Assembly (NCBI GenBank): GCA_025765595.1
Contig: JAIVFH010000074.1
Span: 113,017-177,016 of the forward strand
Length of the DNA: 64,000 bases
Direction: 5' to 3'
DNA from: Obelidium mucronatum
Lineage: Eukaryota; Chytridiomycota; Chytridiomycetes; Chytridiales; Chytriomycetaceae
The position numbers and the translations under genes are program-made. Below the pieces are notes generated by a model. The model ran no database searches, was not told the DNA's origin, and saw only the letters and a list, made by a program, of their open reading frames with translations. Shown here piece by piece: positions 59,521 to 64,000 of this stretch; within the stretch, counting starts at the first letter, position 1; the number at the start of each line of letters is the position of its first letter.

Positions 59521-60504
59521 TACCTCCAAGTTTTTTGTTCAGTTCAGTTCATCAGTTATCTACGTCAGTTGTACCCTGTTTTCATTTCTCTGCCAATTGC
59601 CGCCTGCCGACGCTCTATCTCGTTCCAAATTGAAGAATTTTCTCGGCACCTATCCTCCGATACAAGCCACACAAGCCAACCAAGAATGTCCGAGACCTCA
59701 AGGACAATTCCCTCCAATATTTCTACTTCTACACTACAACAGTTTATTCACTACTTATCTACATTTATCTCCATTCAAATTTTACCTATTAGGCTTGATC
59801 AGTATAAGTGCTATAAATAAAGAAAGCGATTCCCTCTCAAGGATATCGAAGTTAAAACATATCTAACTCAATTGAACATTTCTCAATAAAAGACGCTACA
59901 ATGCTCCGAGTTATCAAACTATCTTCAAGAATCCTGTTACTACTGCTGATACGTGGGAAGCTATGCCTGATCAGGTGATTGTCATTTGGTGGTTTTTGGT
60001 TGCACCGTCAAGTTGACTGCACACATCCCAGATTAGAGAAGCTATGGGACAAGATGACGATGACAATTTGCTTGAAGATATGAGCGGAGATGTTTGCAAG
60101 ACTATCTGAATCACTGTCGCTGGATTCATTGTCCAGGAAGAATGTGGCGAGAAGGGAAATCAAGTGGGGAGGTAAGTGCATGGTTGAATTGTTTGTTTTG
60201 TTTATTTAATTATTGCTCTGAATCCTTTCAATTGACCTCCAGACCAGGATTTGATTTTACTAGAGCAAAGCGGATCAAGATAGGATTGGCATCGGATTGG
60301 CATCAGATTTGCAAGATTCTGGGATTCTGGTGGGAATTTCTGCTGAAAACAAGCCAATCCTGGGATATCTGCCGATAGCTATTCTGTATTCGTGATTTTT
60401 TTGGCCCAACATCTGAAAAATGAAACATTTTTGGGATTTTTTTTTTGTGACTCCCGGTACACAAAAATTTCCTTGATGTGAAGCTTCATTACTGGCGTTG
60501 AGGC
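59521..60504. other. Gene-poor stretch
   Basis: No convincing gene. Around 60280-60360 GGGAT- and GGATTGGCATC-type words recur (GGATTGGCATC twice near 60284-60306). Short open frames lack domains. Confidence 0.4.
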
Positions 60505-60660
60505 TCAACAGCAATTGTTGGTGTAACAGAAAGAGAGCTCAAGTCAGATGGTAGTTAGTGGTCCTGGAACAAGTTTTGCATGTGAGGATGGGACTTCCAA
60601 CGTGCCAGAATCAACTTTTTGAAGATGTGAAGCATGTTTTGGGGATCTAATTTTCTTTCT
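60505..60660 (+). pseudogene. Third, 3'-end fragment of the SPATA20-like gene
   Basis: GTGGTCCTGGAACAAG, GTGAGGATGGGACTT, CGTGCCAGAATC, GAAGATGTGAAGC and GGGATCTAATTTTCTTT match, in order, the last coding part and 3' end of copy 2 (about 57800-57960). The match carries many differences. No upstream part is present, so it is an inactive fragment. Confidence 0.65.
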
Positions 60661-60842
60661 CTTAGTTTTACGAAACAATTCACTTTTTTTTTTTTTTTTT
60701 TTTTGTCCAAAACGGATTGTAAGAACCAAAAGAAAGGAAAAAAAATAAGATTTTCAAAAGCACACTCAGACTACATTCTTAACTTTTTTTGTAGTTTTAG
60801 TTGCTTTTTTTGGAAAAGGTTGTGGTCTTAAAATGACGTCAT

Positions 60843-62012
60843 TCATGCTGCTTTGGGAATGGAAGGAGTAACGGGACCGCGACTGAAAATAGCAGCTTGA
60901 ACGTCCACATTGGCAAAGAAGCAATACGCATCATGGGTACAGCTGGGAATTTCCTTGTAAAAGAGACCCGCAGTCTTCTTGTGAACTTTGACCAAGTAGT
61001 TGTAATAAGCCTGTCCAAGAATGAAGCGATCTTCCAAGCCGTTTGACTGGGCTGTAATTTCACAAGAACAGCCCGAACCAGTGGAGGATCCACACTCGTT
61101 GTCAGCTTTTAAAGCAATGATTGTGATGTCGCGACTGAGAAAACGGGGGGCAAGATCAGAGGCTTTTCCAGGACCTGGGTAGCCCAGTATTCCATACTTC
61201 CAATCGTTGAAGTCGGGACAATCGGAGGAGGGGTAGTTGACAAAGTCGCCCTTTAGGGTCAGTCGCTTGGCATCAAAATAGAGATACCCAGAAGCGCTGG
61301 CAAAGAGAAAACGAATTGGAACTGTATTTGGCAAGGTAGTGATTGCAGCGTAGTGGTTGATGAACTGGGCGCCGAGAGAAAAGCCGACGGCGACCACGTT
61401 GTTGATTGTGGGATACTTTTTCCTGAACTCAAGAATGAGATTGTCGGTAATGTGGCGGGACTGTCGCTTCCGGTAGTGGGGTCGTCGTTTTCGGCGAAGC
61501 CGTTGCAAGCGGACCAGCACAGCTCGCCGGCCAGACAGGTCTTTCTGAAGACGTTGTTGCGCTGTTGCACGCAAAGTACGGCGTCACGACGACGGCCGGG
61601 CGCCCGCGACAGCCGCGGCACTCTGCGCGAAGCACGAGGCGACGTCGCGCAGCAGCCCGGGCACGCAGACGACGAGCAGCGCCGGCGGACTGGCCGCCGG
61701 CGGCGCCGACGCGTAGAGAACAGCCGCCGCTTCGTGTCTTTGGCGGCCAGCGCGCCCTCGGCGAACGCCAGAACACTCGGACTGGCCGCGGCAACTTGAA
61801 CGGCGGCGGCGGCAGGCGCGGGACTGCCCGCCGGCACTGCCGCTTCGCGCGTGGCTGCAGCCTTCCAGGCATTGCAGTGGCGCAGCGACAAAGACAAGGA
61901 AGGCAAGAACTTGCAGCCAGCGGGTGTAGTTTGCGCGGTTTCGTGTACACTGTACCAGTCTGCGTAGAGAAGGGCGGAATACAGGTAAGTGATCGCATTG
62001 CAAAATGAACAA
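60843..62012 (-). CDS. Secreted alpha/beta hydrolase
   Basis: The C-terminal 230 residues are clear: DNLILEFRKKYPTINN, then VVAVGFSLGAQFINHYAAIT, whose GxSxG holds the nucleophile Ser. They end with IPSCTHDAYCFF, a likely catalytic His region, and a tail PVTPSIPKAA. Five Cys lie between (CGSSTGSGCSC, SDCPDF), as in secreted enzymes. Upstream (61500-62000) the DNA is very GC-rich. It encodes a probable signal peptide (WLQVLAFLVFVAAPLQCLEG) and a first beta strand (PPALLVVCVPGLLRDV), then CVQQRNNVFRKTCLAGELCW in a different frame, so one-base errors near 61580 and 61470 are likely. Candidates are cutinase, esterase or a small lipase; the exact family is not settled. Confidence 0.6.
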
Positions 62013-62415
62013 ACGGTAGGTGATCGGCAGTACCGGGCTGAGTTGTTTCTGACTGGAAGAGTCGTGCTTGTTGGCGCTCCAAGCTGCCTCCTCTGGACTG
62101 AATAGGCTGCTTGCCTGGCCTCTCTCCTGATCGGCAACGAGATACCCTCCATTTGGTGACGCTGTTTTGTAATGGATACAAGCATTTGCTGGGAAGTTTT
62201 GGTTCCTGAACTTTTTTTTTGCTTTTTCAAACTTTTAATCAAACTCCGACCAAGCATTGTGCAACAGTGCGTGTCTTTGTTTTCCTGAAAAAGAGAAATT
62301 GAATGGTGGAATAACTCCAGAGATGCTTGTTGACCTCGTTTTCCTTGCCGTTCTATATGCTTGTACATGCACCCGACAAAGTCTTCATTCAATTTCTGAA
62401 TAAAATTACTCGCCG

Positions 62416-64000
62416 ATGCTTGTTCATCAATACCTCATAGTAGCTTGGCTTACCGCCTTGCTTTCTTTTACCCCACTTGGAGTCTCCGCCGAATGGGGCT
62501 TCCAGTCTCTGTTGCATGTAAGAGTGTGTCTTCAACTTGTGCCTTGATACGTTCCAACGCTGATCACCCATTTGCCACACTCGGATCAACTCATATAACA
62601 CTAGCCTCATAATACCGGAAAGACTGCCGATCCAGCAAAGGTGTGTGTGTGTGTGTGTGTGAGCGTGTGCTTTGGCCTTGTTGTGCCGAAAAGTATTGAC
62701 ATTGCACGCATGTGCCACGCTGCAAAACCAGGCTAGATCGATCCATGACATTATTGCCGATGATTCTTGGAATCAACCAATCGGAGGTGGTCGCAAGCTT
62801 GTAGTGTGAGTTTGGCACATCAAAAGAGGATGACTGTCTAAATTGATTGTTTTGAATCAAACAAATCAGCTGCGTGGATGGAACATGGCAGCACCCTGGC
62901 AGCCCTTCTGACGTTCCTTCTCAGGGAGGAATCAAGGTCAATGCTGCAATGGTTCCTTCAAACATTGTAAAGCTCGCCTATTTGGTTGGAAATGGAAAGA
63001 ATGAGAACGATCAAGATCCTCGACTTTGAGCCAGAGAGTTTATTATCACGCTGGTGTCGCTACTGAAGTTGGTGACAAGAATGTTGCCGATTTGGAAGGT
63101 ATGTGTGTCTTTCTTTGCACGAAGCCTGCAATTCAAATTTTCCCAAATCAGGCAATTTCGGAAACATCCACGAGCATCTTCTAGATGCCTATGCATGGCT
63201 TGCAAGAGAATACAGAGAAGGAGACGAAATCTACGCCTTTGGATTCTCTCGTGGATCCACAATTGTCCGATCCCTCTTTTCCTTCATCAACTATGCCGGA
63301 CTTGCCAAATCAGACAATGCAGACACCCACGATTCCCTCATGATTGAAGTGAACGCCGCTTTTGACCTCTACAAGACGCGGGACCTCCCAGAGTCCACTG
63401 AACATGCAATCAAACGTGCCGAATTCCACAAGAAGCATTGTCACCACCACGTTCTCCTCAAATTCATTGGAGTCTTTGACACTGTAGAAGCCCTGGACGT
63501 TCCTGAAGGATACTCTGCGTACCTGGATTCCAGCTACTTGACTGCCATCGAGGAAAGCATGGGCGCGATCGAACCAAACAATTACCATGACCTCAGAATC
63601 GGAACCAAGTCCAACACGCGTATCACGCGATTGCTATTGATGAAAACCGACAGTACTTTCCACCAACAATGTTTGAGGCTTTGGATGATGCCACTGATGA
63701 ACTGCCTGCGCATTTTGTTCGTGAGCAAAAGTGGTTCCGTGGGGCGCATGCGGATATCGGTGGCGGGTGGTGGGAGCAAGGGCTTTCTGAGATCCCATTG
63801 CGTTGGATGGTGGACAATGCGCGTGCGCTGGGCTTCGTGTGCAGATGTGGATGCATTTGATGCGAGATTTAATCCGCTTTTGCTTGGTGTAGATCGGTGG
63901 CTATTTGGCGAGAAAGGACCTTGTTGTTCATGACTATTTTGCAGAGTATCCGTCTGGAGAAAGTCCGAATGGAAAGCGGATTCCAAGAGACTTGACAAAG
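62416..64000 (+). CDS. Secreted DUF2235 alpha/beta hydrolase, 3' end cut by window edge
   Basis: Start ATG 62416 gives a signal peptide (about 1-24, LIVAWLTALLSFTPLGVSA). Exons: 62416-62517, about 62609-62640, about 62731-62807, about 62872-63099, from about 63153 onward. The DUF2235 marks are all present: GGRKLVVCVDGTWQHPG, VYYHAGVATEVG, YAFGFSRGSTIVRSL with nucleophile Ser in GxSxG, FIGVFDTVEALDVP, HAYHAIAIDENRQYFPPTMF and WFRGAHADIGGGWWEQGL. One-base shifts are needed near 63026 (DQDP to STLSQRVYYHAGV) and near 63606 (GTK to VQHAYHAIA). The family includes phospholipases of bacterial effector systems and many fungal proteins. A secreted lipase-like role is inference. The second intron begins inside a (GT)n run. 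Confidence 0.82.
62639..62662 (+). repeat. (GT)n microsatellite at a splice donor
   Basis: About eleven GT dinucleotides directly follow CCAGCAAAG, the end of a short exon of the DUF2235 gene. Any of several GT positions could serve as donor. Confidence 0.7.

Noticed and set aside
61353..61799. Arg/Ala-rich plus-strand frame
   Set aside because: Arises from the GC-rich 5' part of the hydrolase gene; several frames stay open there because GC-rich DNA lacks stop codons.

Overview
The window is nuclear DNA of an intron-rich, gene-dense zoosporic fungus, most likely a chytrid (Chytridiomycota; a Rhizoclosmatium-like member of the Chytridiales is my guess). Reasons: short introns of about 50-100 bases with GTAAGT-type donors; a microbial rhodopsin fused to a guanylyl cyclase, known from zoosporic fungi; two GH18 chitinases with chitin-binding modules; a dynein-2 (IFT) intermediate chain, which implies a flagellum; and Crinkler-type proteins, known from oomycetes and chytrids. 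Layout from left to right: (1) 1-1597, rhodopsin-guanylyl cyclase, minus strand, cut by the window edge. (2) 1837-7675, a 19-exon NLR-like receptor with a helical HeLo/MLKL-like N-terminus, TIR, NACHT, a second TIR and about ten plant-type LRRs, eight of them each on its own 72-73 base exon. (3) 7749-8909, a proline-rich single-TM protein. (4) 9255-19515, two near-identical GH18 chitinases in inverted orientation flanking a full-size ABCG transporter. (5) 19977-22711, a tandem pair of related unknown proteins, then a small Ala/Pro-rich protein. (6) 23841-29948, a damaged SPATA20/YyaL-like gene divergent from a kinesin-7-like gene. (7) 30117-35258, Crinkler 1, peroxisomal acyl-CoA thioesterase, UBE2D-type E2. 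(8) 35613-43909, Ser-rich, zinc-finger, acidic and RecA-like proteins. (9) 44165-53687, Crinkler 2, UBE2O-like E2, Rap-GAP, WDR34-like dynein chain and a tyrosine phosphatase. (10) 54030-60840, a PLAT-like fragment, a second SPATA20 copy and a field of relics (Crinkler, SPATA20 3' end). (11) 60843-64000, a secreted alpha/beta hydrolase and a secreted DUF2235 protein running off the edge. There is no operon logic, but several divergent gene pairs share short promoters. The themes are light-cGMP sensing, innate-immune-like recognition and cell death, chitin turnover, ubiquitin conjugation and flagellar/microtubule transport. Many genes that otherwise look intact need a single-base shift to stay in frame. 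I read most of these as consensus indels rather than decay, except where nonsense codons or larger deletions are also present. All gene models were assembled by eye from splice signals and reading frames; no database search was possible.
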